Assembly (NCBI GenBank): GCA_036320915.1
Contig: JAXBDG010000018.1
Location: 1,230,297 to 1,294,296 of the forward strand
DNA length: 64,000 nt
Reading direction: 5' to 3'
Source: Linnemannia elongata
Lineage: Eukaryota > Mortierellomycota > Mortierellomycetes > Mortierellales > Mortierellaceae
Below, in pieces: positions 38,059-47,800 of this stretch. Positions within the stretch are counted from its first letter, which is position 1; every line of letters starts with the position of its first letter. The notes beneath the pieces were generated by a model. That model saw only the letters and a list, made by a program, of their open reading frames with translations, was not told the DNA's origin and ran no database searches. Both the position numbers and the translations under genes were made by a program.

Positions 38059-38130
38059 GGCAGATTGCGGATGAGGTACAGCATGGAGGCTCTGGAGAGG
38101 TTCCTCGGCCTCGGAGACGAGATTGGTCAT
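33978..38130 (-). CDS. LIM-domain-binding protein (LDB1/Chip/PtaB-like) transcriptional co-regulator, 1,194 aa
   Basis: Seven exons join in frame: 38130-36734, 36628-36535, 36424-36316, 36222-36056, 35943-35677, 35568-35436 and 35395-33978. The first exon (465 aa) is dominated by long glutamine runs. Exons 2-6 encode the LDB self-association domain: LRLAEFGRGLSFNPE, FWQRFVSKFYGAAGRMRLTL, ELVAPSLPRYYLGNVEAGVK, LPLIIEYPSVSLVYHY and KTLRLLEVCG, interrupted by a lysine-rich insert (KPEGKKKGGSKKAAASSKK). The last exon is Gly/Ala/Ser/Gln-rich and disordered, with a basic AKRIRTASA patch and a QAQAQAQAQAHAHMQ run. Fungal relatives (PtaB, Mfg1) act in the nucleus with Flo8/SomA-type factors to control adhesion and morphogenesis. 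That role is inferred from the family. Confidence 0.85.
36900..38062. repeat. CAG/CAA polyglutamine-coding tracts (seen as CTG/TTG on +)
   Basis: About 1.1 kb of imperfect CTG/TTG trinucleotide repeats on the plus strand encode multiple glutamine runs (up to about 18-25 residues) in exon 1 of the LDB-like gene. Mixing of CAG and CAA codons should lower slippage. Leucine- and serine-rich open frames in the other frames are artefacts of this repeat. Confidence 0.9.
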
Positions 38131-38860
38131 CCCCAGGTTCGATTAAATACTATACGGTTGAAATGGGGACGAGATTCAGTTAAAGTGGTGTTGCTGATGA
38201 GAGAATAAGCCAGGGAAGCGATCGCTAGCGGATATTGAGTTATGGTTCCTGGTAGCGTACAGTAGTTAGGCTGAGAGCGCGCCCGGAGAATGAGCGGATG
38301 GACTTGAGAGTGACAGGTAGGGCTGTGTTGCTAGAACAGATAACTGTTGTCAGAGGGCGCTGAAATGTAGATAGAGAATGAGGTTGCAAAAGGAGCAAGG
38401 AAAGAAGGAGGGGATATGTGTTTGATAGGGCACTCGAGAAAAAGGAGGAGGTGTGGGTAGATGGGTGCGATGAGGATGCCAGATATTGAAGGAAATATAG
38501 ATGATGAAATTGTTGGCGCCCTCTCCTTTTTTTCAAGTACTGCTGGAGTTTGGTAGATGGACACCATTGAAATGGAAAATCAATGACGTCATTAATTTTT
38601 ATCCGCGAACGCCACCAATGAGATTCCCTCATTTTCGTTGCACAGTGTACACAACAAAAAAAATAACAAGAACAAGGGGGAGGAGAAAAAGGAAAGTGCC
38701 GGCTTCTTTGTTCATTCCACATTCCTTCTCCCACTGCCACCTCGTGCGCCATCAACAAAAAGACCCCCCCCCAGGCACTGGACGACAACGACAGAGAAAG
38801 ACAGCTCACCAATTCAACACTCGAACGTTCGCCCAGCCAATTGAAACAATAGAGGACAGG
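38131..38860. promoter_or_regulatory. Divergent promoter region between the LDB-like and exoribonuclease genes
   Basis: This 730-bp head-to-head interval has no conserved ORF and must contain both promoters. Nothing more specific was identified. Confidence 0.4.
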
Positions 38861-41800
38861 ATGCACAGGATATCTCTCCCGGGACGACCTCTTGTCAGAA
38901 CTGGCTGCTATCCATCATGTCTGCAGCCACCCCTTGGCAAGAACCGTGGCTTCAGGACTTCGACCTTGGTTTCGAGAGAATACCAGAGACAAATCGAAAA
39001 TTTAAGCTTGCCCTCGCCGCGCTCATCCAAGGACAAGAGTATTCAGCGTCACACTGGCAAGCACAGTGACTTTTTCGCGTCCAAGGATCACTCCTCTCGA
39101 CAGCCGTTCCTACGGAGCAAGTTTGACTCCGATCGATCCACCCTCGCCAAGCAAGCAGGACCACCATCCAAGAGGAATATGAACCTCACACCTTCTCAGG
39201 AATTCATGGAGGAACGCAACAGAGCGCTTTCATGGGCCCGTCAAATGTCGGAGAAAAACGCACGTCAGGACATGGAGACGAAGCGGAAAGCGGCAATGAG
39301 GCTGAAGGACAAGGGCGAAGCACCAAAGCCAGTCTATACCTACCAGTCTCCCAAGCTCGTTCCCGGAGATGTTGCCGAGCTCTTTGGTGCAGAGTCTATC
39401 CAAAACCGCGAGGTCCTGCCTGGTGACTTTGTCGAGATTCGCAAGTAAGTCCATCTGCTATAGTGATAAGTTTCTTTTTTTATGATTCAAATTCCACCGC
39501 AAGGCTGCAGAACAGGCCACTGGAGCAGAATAACCGATAGTTGAGGCCTTTTGTTAATAGTAAGCCAGCCATAATACAAACTACATAATAAGCCTCTAAC
39601 TTAACATTCGATACAATGAAATATTAGGGGTGGAGCTGCGATCTGTGGAATATATACTCAAAACTTTGACCAGGCAGAGGGCAGGCTACAATCGACCAGT
39701 ATCGTACAGGGCGATCAAGTACTGGGCCACAGGACTGCAGACGTCGTCTTTCGCATTCCTGGATATATTTTTCGAGACAACGTCAAAGCCAAGCTCGGAC
39801 ATTGGGACATCACCGCCAACCCCACGACTCCACCACAAGGCACTGGGAAGGTCGTATCTGCTTTTGCGGATCAAGCCAGCTTGTTGATGGGTACATTTTA
39901 TACCCGTTTCAACACCCTCTACGATACCTTTTGGCATGGCCGCAAGCAAACAATGCTCACTACACCCGAAGCAGCCCGCTATGTGTTTGGCAAGGAGGAT
40001 AGCAACAGTAGCCCGCTGACACTACAGGAACTCTATGCCACCCACGTCTTTCTCACTCAGGACAGCAGCTTGACGAGATTTGTTCCTTCGGTTGCTGTTC
40101 GATGGACAGGAGAGTTTACGATCCGTCAGCCTCAGGAAGTTTTGCTGGCAGAGACGGTAATTGATTGGGTACGGAAGGACGACCCTCAAGTGTCTCAGTT
40201 CATACAAAAGGCCAAGGAGCTGGTGGAAGGCAGCCGTAAAGGTGACAGGTCTGGCTGGAAGACGATGAAGTTCACTGACTCGGATCGTACGCTGATCGAG
40301 TTTGTGCGTCAGACTGCGATCAGTGGGTACAGCGATCTTTTTGGTGTGCCACAGCTAGCTTACCTTCCTCGCCTGCTGAGACCTTTGGGCATATATGACG
40401 ACATTGACCCCAGGACGGCGTTTGAGTTTTTGACGGAGATTGGGGTGTGGCCAAGGTGGTACAACATGGAAATCAACCGATCGGCGATTTCGCTCACCAG
40501 CGGAAGTGAGGAAGAGCAGGCCATTGTTGCCAGGATTCACAGCCTACACCCAGAATCGTTGCAGCAGGACTTTGACAAAGAGCTGGCACGTCTGCAGCAG
40601 GAGTCCACATCGACCAAAGCAGCAACTCTTAAGGATGCGGACGTTAGCAAAGGCGAGACCAACAGCAGGAGTCCATTGGTACTGGAAAGCCCTACAGAGA
40701 TGTACAAGCGTGACCCATGTGACGCCATCCGCCACGACTTTGGTTACCAGCCCATTTACGCTATTGACGACCCCTCGGCTTCGGAATTGGACGACGCATT
40801 TTCGGTCGAACCCGTGCCAGTGACAACATTGACGCCTGAACCATCCACTTGGGTTCATGTCCATGTTGCCGACCCAACATCCATCCTCCCTCCCCTCCAC
40901 GAGATGGCGATACTTGCCGGCGATAGGGTCCAGACGACGTACCTTCCTGAGGGAACTTGGCCAATGCTTCCCCGCGCCCTCACAGAGGAAACGCTTAGTC
41001 TCAAGGATGACGGTCGACCCAAAAAGGTCATGACATTCTCCGCACGACTCCAAGATAGCAACGGCGAGATTCTGGAATACAAGGTTCGCCCAGGGATCGT
41101 CAGGAAGGTCGTCACTCTCAACTATGATGACGTAGATGATGTCATTGCCTGGGATCGAGTTCATGGCGGTCGTGCCGAAGGAAACCGCGTTCGTTCGTCC
41201 TTTATGACCATGCCGGAGGAACGCGCGTTGGAACGCACTTATTATCGCTCGACCAAGGGCAGTGTTTCAACCGATGACGTTGCGTTGGTCAAGGAACTGA
41301 ACCGTCTTCAAACGGTCGCTCAGAGACACACCGATGCCCGACTCCGGCGAGGAGCCTTCAATTTCTCCCTTGGACGACCGATGATCGAGCTCACCCCATA
41401 TCCCGTGCCCCGTGTTGGCGAGAGAGACTGGCAAGGACCAATCGATTACTCGCGCAGTAGTCTTTGGCAGGAGCCTCAGATCACTGTTCGGCTCGACCCG
41501 GCCTTTGCATCGCCTTCAAGACTGATGGTAGCAGAGTACATGATCATGGCGGGACGTGTCGCATCGATGTTTGCGCAAGAGAACGGACTGCCAACACTTT
41601 ACAGGAATCAAGCTGCACCCGCAGAAAAGTACCGGAAGGCCTTTGAGGATACGATCCGCACCAAGACCAACCCTCGAACGGGCATCCTGAACATGGTCGA
41701 TATGCTCCCCTTGCGACCATACATTGCTGGCGCGGAAATCTCGACGAATCCCCTAGGCCATTGGTCAATGGGTATTTACGACGGCTACTGCAAGGTGACC

Positions 41801-42247
41801 TCTCCTCTGCGGCGATACTCGGACATGATTGCCCACTGGCAGATGAAAGGTGCTCTACTCAACAAGCATACGTCATCGTCTACCACTACTGTCGTCACGA
41901 CTCCTCCTGTTTTTAGTCTCGATGCGTTGTCACCACTTGCGGGAGTGATTAGAGATCGGGAGCGCATGTTAGGTATGCTGGAAGCCCGGTCAGTGAAGTA
42001 CTGGCTCTTTGAGATGTTGCGTCGACGGATCGAAGGTGGCATGTCCACTGTATTCGACGGCGTCATCCTCAATCCTACTGCGGACGGATACAACGTGATC
42101 TCAACTCTATTGGGCTTTCAGACGGTGGTGAAAGCTGAGCCTGGAGTTGTGGAGGCGAGCAAGATTGGCGACCATGTCATCTTTGAGGTGAACAACTCCA
42201 ACCCTCAACGGCCCTACATTGGAGCCCGTCATTTGTCTATGGCATAG
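38861..42247 (+). CDS. RNase II/RNB-family 3'-5' exoribonuclease, probably mitochondrial (Dss1/Cyt-4-like), 1,067 aa
   Basis: Two exons, 38861-39444 and 39628-42247, join in frame. The N-terminus is arginine-rich and lacks acidic residues (MHRISLPGRPLVRTG, KNRGFRTSTLVSR), as expected of a mitochondrial targeting sequence. The RNB catalytic domain starts near residue 570 with the metal-binding aspartates in DDPSASELDDAFS, continues through PEGTWPMLPRALTEETLSL and RRGAFNFSLGRP, and has the family signature TSPLRRYSDMIAHWQMKGAL. A probable S1-like end follows. Family members degrade RNA processively, in mitochondria together with the Suv3 helicase. The distance from 38,861 to the presequence arginines makes this the best start. 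A nuclear-cytosolic Dis3 role is unlikely because no PIN domain is visible. Confidence 0.88.
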
Positions 42248-43140
42248 GAATTTTTTTCCAACAGTAACTTTACTTTTTTTTAAAAATGACATTGTATATT
42301 AAACTCCTCGATTGTTATGCTCTTTGGGTTTACTGACTTCTTAGCCTGATCGCTTGAACCGATGCACACAGTAGATAAACCCTCTTCCTTCGAAAATGGA
42401 ATGTCTTCATGTCACGGCAGTGATGGGGAAGAGCTAAACTGTAAACAAGTACGCGACACGTTCGGAATAGAAGCTTGTCTGCTTAAGTTTCATATCAAAC
42501 ATAGCTTGCCTCCAACAAGTGTGTATGTCACCACTGTACGACAGGAATGTGCTCACTGACATGGCAAACCGAGGCTTCTTAATACTTAGTGTTAACAGCA
42601 CGCTTCCAACGTTGTTAGTTTTAGATCCCAAAATGGTTGCAACATTGAATAAGGTCGACATAAGATTGAGAGTTTGGAGACTCTGCAGGTTGATGGGTAA
42701 GGTGCTACTCCTGATGGATTCGAAACTGGTGATGCAAGCATAGTATTATGGCGGCTAGTGAAATTGCAGTTTTGTAATACGTGGGTGATTTGGGTGGCTG
42801 TAAAGACGGTATTGTGGCAGTCGACAAATGAGATCTCCAGGGTCCCAATGGTTATATTAATCATGGAGTAGCAATGGATGTTGTGAGAAAGGGTACACAT
42901 AAATAAAGATGGAGTTTTTAAAAGAGTACAAATACAAAAGAAACATATCTATCATGGAGTAGGTTATCTAGCTGTATTGCTAAAAAGTAAAGGTAGGAAA
43001 TGAATATCAAGGTACATGTATTTTTTTGGCGTGGAAAATCAAGCGGTGAAAAACAGTCACGGTTTTGAGGGCCAATCGTTTCAGCACCAACCCTTATTAG
43101 GGAATGAGTCGTGCCCAACCACAGGCATAGGCAGAGTGGA
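42248..43140. other. AT-rich intergenic stretch at the start of the transposon-rich end
   Basis: The 890 bp after the exoribonuclease stop show no conserved ORF, repeat or RNA gene. A short inverted match (GCGTGGAAAAT near 43,029 and its complement near 43,767) flanks the palindromic element but is too short to interpret. Confidence 0.45.
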
Positions 43141-43149
43141 CCTGAGAGG
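43141..43149. repeat. Target-site duplication (left), CCTGAGAGG
   Basis: The 9-bp sequence CCTGAGAGG occurs immediately left of the palindromic element and again immediately right of it at 43,720-43,728. Confidence 0.85.
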
Positions 43150-43719
43150 TAGGCTCGCTTTCATCCTGAGGGAAAGACAGATTCACTTTACTAAGGTCGC
43201 AGTAAATGCTGCAAGAAAATTCTGTTGCCTTTTATGGCAACGACATTTTTCTTTCTCCTCAGGCTGGTCTCAAACTCGACGTTAACAAGGGAGTTCTCCA
43301 AAAAGGAAGTTTGTTAAGGGTTTTTGGGCATTTATTAAGGGTCGACATGGCCCATACCCTGTGCCTGGGTGTACATGCCATGTGCATGGTGCTTGCATTT
43401 GCAAAGAGGGCATTAAGGCTTGACATGGGGGTTGTCATATTGTGTGTCGTTGTGAGTGATGAGGTGCGAATGCAAAACGCATGCAGCAAGGCATGTACAC
43501 CCAGGCACAGGGTATGGGCCATGTCGACCCTTAATAAATGCCCAAAAACCCTTAACAAACTTCCTTTTTGGAGAACTCCCTTGTTAACGTCGAGTTTGAG
43601 ACCAGCCTGAGGAGAAAGAAAAATGTCGTTGCCATAAAAGGCAACAGAATTTTCCTGCAGCATTTACTGCGACCTTAGTAAAGTGAATCTGTCTTTCCCT
43701 CAGGATGAAAGCGAGCCTA
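43150..43719. mobile_element. 570-bp foldback (MULE-like MITE) with 230-bp inverted arms
   Basis: Bases 43,150-43,379 are the inverted repeat of 43,490-43,719, with a 110-bp unique centre. The arms appear identical wherever compared: both strands give the same translated frame from each arm. The ends read TAGGCTCGC ... GCGAGCCTA and are flanked by a perfect 9-bp direct repeat, CCTGAGAGG. Long terminal inverted repeats with a 9-bp target duplication are the hallmark of Mutator-like (MULE) elements; the lack of a transposase makes this a non-autonomous foldback/MITE. Arm identity suggests recent insertion or active gene conversion. Confidence 0.85.
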
Positions 43720-43728
43720 CCTGAGAGG
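43720..43728. repeat. Target-site duplication (right), CCTGAGAGG
   Basis: Right-hand copy of the 9-bp direct repeat flanking the palindromic element. Confidence 0.85.
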
Positions 43729-44056
43729 ACCTAATAAAGCAAACACAATCGAGCACGTATTTTCCACGCAATTTGGCACTTTTTTTTCTCACTTGCATCT
43801 TGCATCTCTTAACCATTCACCATACCATTCCATTCACCTCTTTCTTTCTTTCTTCTAACCCTTCAGCCTTCTCCTCTCATCAAACCTAGTCATACCTCTA
43901 CCTCTTCACCTCGACACCACTGACTATACACCACAGTCACACTCCTTAATCGTTCCCCACATCATTCACCATTTCTCCTGTCGACAAGACTTTTTCCCTC
44001 TCACTTCTCGTTACTCCTCCTCTTCACTTCCTCCTCGCACATACGCGTACACATCA

Positions 44057-44218
44057 ATGGTCTCCCCGTCTTCTCCTACCAAGGACAAAGGCAAAGGCAC
44101 TGACCAAAAGAAGCGAGTAATACGACGTCAGGCACAAGCAGCATTCAACGAAGCAGTGAGCAGCAAGCAAAGTCGGGAGAAACAGCAAGAACAACAGGAT
44201 ACATTGGTGCAGTTGTAA
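44057..44218 (+). CDS. Short basic ORF (53 aa), possible first exon of the Fanzor gene
   Basis: An ATG after a 300-bp pyrimidine-rich promoter-like tract opens a 53-codon frame starting MVSPSSPTKDKGKGTDQKKR and then rich in Gln, Lys and Arg. It could be a stand-alone peptide. It could also be the N-terminal exon of the gene that follows: a GT at 44,207 is in phase 0 and would join to the phase-0 acceptor at 44,808. That donor (GTGCAG) is poor, so the link is unproven. Confidence 0.4.
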   Translation: MVSPSSPTKDKGKGTDQKKRVIRRQAQAAFNEAVSSKQSREKQQEQQDTLVQL

Positions 44219-44828
44219 TATACTAAATACATCTATTTCTAGCGCGCCAGATTTTGTTGCCAGGTTCCACTGCGACACTCAAAAGTCAAATAAAGTCTGA
44301 TGCTCAAACCTCACCACAGTTCTTTGATGTACAAATAAGGGCGATAGAAGAGTCTTCGTAGAAACAGAGATAGATGGGGATTTTAGGCTTAAAACACGTT
44401 CAATGCTCGAAATCAAGTACAGTACTGTATGTATTTGATCAGACGTGGACCTGTCAGTTAACCTTTCATCAGCGCAAAATCGCCGAGTCACTCTCCTCTT
44501 GCTTAATATTCCATCCATCAATGTGCTCCTCTCGGCAATATCCACCATCACCCCAAAATTTTTCTTTTGTTTTCTTTTTTTATTTCGTTCTTTCTTCCCT
44601 TCTTCCATAACTCGCCCCCTATCGAACGTTCCACTCGCGCTCTTTCCTCCTCCAGTTTTCCCTGCAAATTAAAAGCCCACACTTCAGGTACAGATCCAGA
44701 TCCACGAGCTTGCCTCGCCTCTTGTTGTTTTACATAGTCAACCGCCATTTTTAGACTCGTATTCACGCCTCGTTCATTCTACTTTAACTCTTTTACTTTC
44801 TCCTCAGGAGGAGCACAAATTGGGCACG

Positions 44829-47800
44829 ATGGATCTGAACTCAGAGAACAGGAGAGACCACAACGAATTTGCTATAACGGAGATGTCAGATGTTGACAAG
44901 GTATGTTTGCCTTTACTGAACTGCTCTTATTCTGCCAGCTTTGCCTTTAAAATACTGGGCACTGACCATTACTTTAAAAAATCCGTATTGGTAATAGGGC
45001 TACTTTGCTACAGGGCCGCTTCGCTACGCGGTTGACACGGCATGGGACCCCGGGACAAGAATACTCGGAGAATCAGTGCAGGATCCTGCAATCGCCCACA
45101 AGTTCAAGAGTGTCGCTGAAGACTCGTCTCTCAAAAAATCGTTTGGGGGGTGCATCAAATCGATCATCAACGCTTTGGCCCGCGCACAGCTGGTAGAGGA
45201 AGATGCTCCCACGTCATGTCCGTTCTCCACGCTGGCCCACATTATCAAGAACGACCTCCTCAACCCACATACAAGGCTGTCGACTCTTCCTTTATCTCTT
45301 TGCGTCGGACCAGGTGACCGCACCATGACTGTGCGGCCACGAACAACCCTTTCATTCGAGCTGTTGGCGAGACATCTCCAGTGCACGATCATCGTATTCT
45401 CCTCAACCAAGGAGCCAAGAATATTCAAGCCGGAATCGTACCAAGGGGCTTTGTGCTATCTGCACAAAAAAAATACGTTTCAACAACGTTCCGAATATGC
45501 CGTACTCCGAGTGAGTGAAAAATTTCCGACACCGTCGCATGTTACTACCACCGCCATGACCGCGATCTCTGGACTTGCTACTCAGGGTACAAGTGGTTCG
45601 ACAACGTCGTTACAAGCACCATCACAAGAACTCCTTCAAGACACCTTGCAGACGTCATCGCTATTGTCATTGGTATCAACCGTAGAGAGCCCCCCTCTCC
45701 CCTCTCCAGCATCACCCCCACCACCAACCAAGCCTCCTCACGCGACGTACCATCTCAAGAAGCGAAAGGGGAATCGTACGACCAATGATACACGGAAACA
45801 TCTAACAAAGGACGTTATCGAGAACTTTTATACCATTGCTTGGTAAGAATTTTTACTTATCTTGGGTGGACAATGCCTTCAGGGCGTACGGAATGTCTAG
45901 CTAACGTTTTCACTGTTCCTTATTATTATTTTTATTATAGTGAGGAGCGGGCGCATCAGGAGATTAACAACAAAGTCGCTGGGTTCTGGAAGAACAAAAG
46001 GAAGAAGGATTCCGCTGATGAGGTCTTTACTGCCGCGAAAAAGAAGAAGACTCTGGACGTAATGCTGGATGGTAGAGTCCCGCCAGGTCTGAACGATGAT
46101 GCCGTCAAGAAGGTCAAGGAGGCCTGCGACAACACCGAGACTTTCAAGAAAGAGAATCTGAACATTCTCTTGGATACGGACACCAGGCAGGGCCTATATC
46201 GTGACTCGGTCAGGAAGGTGTTCGAGGCAACCTGGAATGTGGCCATACTTCCATACCAGCTACAACCAACCATTGGTGGAGCACCAGATGATGGCGGCCC
46301 TGGCAGCAGTACCTTGACTATGGGCGCACGACCGGCCGGACCTAATGACGATGCTGCGGAGGAGTTTCCGCAGATAGATGAAGATGAGCTTGTCATCATG
46401 GTGGAGGCAGAGGCTAAGGCTCGGGAACAAAAGAAACTCCGAACCGTAACAGTGTCTTTGAAAGACATTGTGAGACAGGAGTTACTGGACATGGAGATTG
46501 AAGGGCCTGAGCAGGTGATGACAGCGTATTCCGAAATGATTCGTATCTTTCGAGAGAAGCAAGAAATACTGGCGAATGCTGCCGATGAGCTCGCCTGTCT
46601 GGGTCGCAAGACGACTATTTTGGTGAGCTTATTTTTTTTTATGTCGTTGCAGCATTCAATAACTCAAAGACTGCGTAGAAAGCGGATTTTAAGTCCTGTT
46701 GTTCTCATTTGAATTCTATCCGAACTTCATAGTTGTCGCAAAATCGCTTCTCTATACCCGGACAGTCTGAGACTGGGCTTGAGCCTGAGTACTTGCAGAA
46801 GCAAGAGGTTTCGCTTTTCGACCTCAGAGGCTCTCTAGTACCGTCATCGTTCACTCCACGTAACGACATCAGCTCAACAATACCCGTAGCACGCTTGCCG
46901 GGTACACTCGAGGACTTGGTGAACTCCACCCCCAAGGGCAAGGACGATAAGTGGACGCGAGATGTTCAAAACCTCTTCTCTTACCACCACCTCTCGTATA
47001 TCTACTCGAGATGCTTGAGTCCTTCCGGCGTGCGCAAGAAGTCCGACGAGGATCACCCTCTTTGGTCAGAACTTGCTGATGAGTTGGGCGCTCAGCCAGG
47101 ACTGGATTGTCTGCAGCAGAGATGGACCGACGGAGACCCGCACCCCATGGCCGGCCTGTCAACGACATTCTGTGATTACCGGGTCGAGATAGCCACTAAC
47201 TTCAAAGTCTTGTGGGAGGGGAATATCTACTCCAAAGCCGTGGACTTTTTGCTGCGGTTTGCGTTGAGGTTCAACCTTGCCCCTAGTCGAGAAATGCGGT
47301 ATTTTGAGAGGGTACGGAGGTCGGCTGACAGGAAGGTTCGAGAGAGGGATGATGCCAAGGCGAGTCGGTCGCTTACGCACAAGAGTTGGGTCGATCGGAC
47401 GGAGGCTCTCCAGAATCACCTTGGTGCTGTTGTAGCGTCTGGTGGGTCCCAGGATCGCATACGCGAATTGCTGGCGCGTTTAAATGAGCAGGCAGTCTGT
47501 GAGCCGGACCTTACCCAACGAAACGACGACGATCTCTTGTCCGGTGGTTCATCTTCTTCTGGCATGGGCTTGGGATCAAAGAAGCACGACCAGATGATGA
47601 ACGTCATGGCTTTGATTGAGGCTACCGGCGAGGCGATGGATGAGGTGGACGTGGAAGCAGAAGAAGAGGAGGAAAAGATTGCCGCTGCCGAAGGTAACGA
47701 GAGAGAAAAGTCGATAGGTCTGTTGTCATGACTTGTACAAAGGAATATTGTAAAAATATTGTTATTCGACATCACGTTTCTCATCTTCCTTCTCCTTCTC

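Noticed and set aside
36768..38183. Leucine-, alanine- and valine-rich plus-strand frames and a serine/asparagine-rich minus frame across the Q-rich exon
   Set aside because: They are other reading frames of the CAG/CAA repeat. The glutamine frame is the one that splices to the LDB domain.
43206..43663. Two 134-codon frames, one on each strand, with identical N-terminal halves
   Set aside because: They are mirror images produced by the 230-bp palindrome, not two genes. No domain is visible.
43027..43776. Short inverted GCGTGGAAAAT match outside the foldback element as ends of a larger transposon
   Set aside because: Only about 11 bp match, with no flanking duplication; chance is sufficient.
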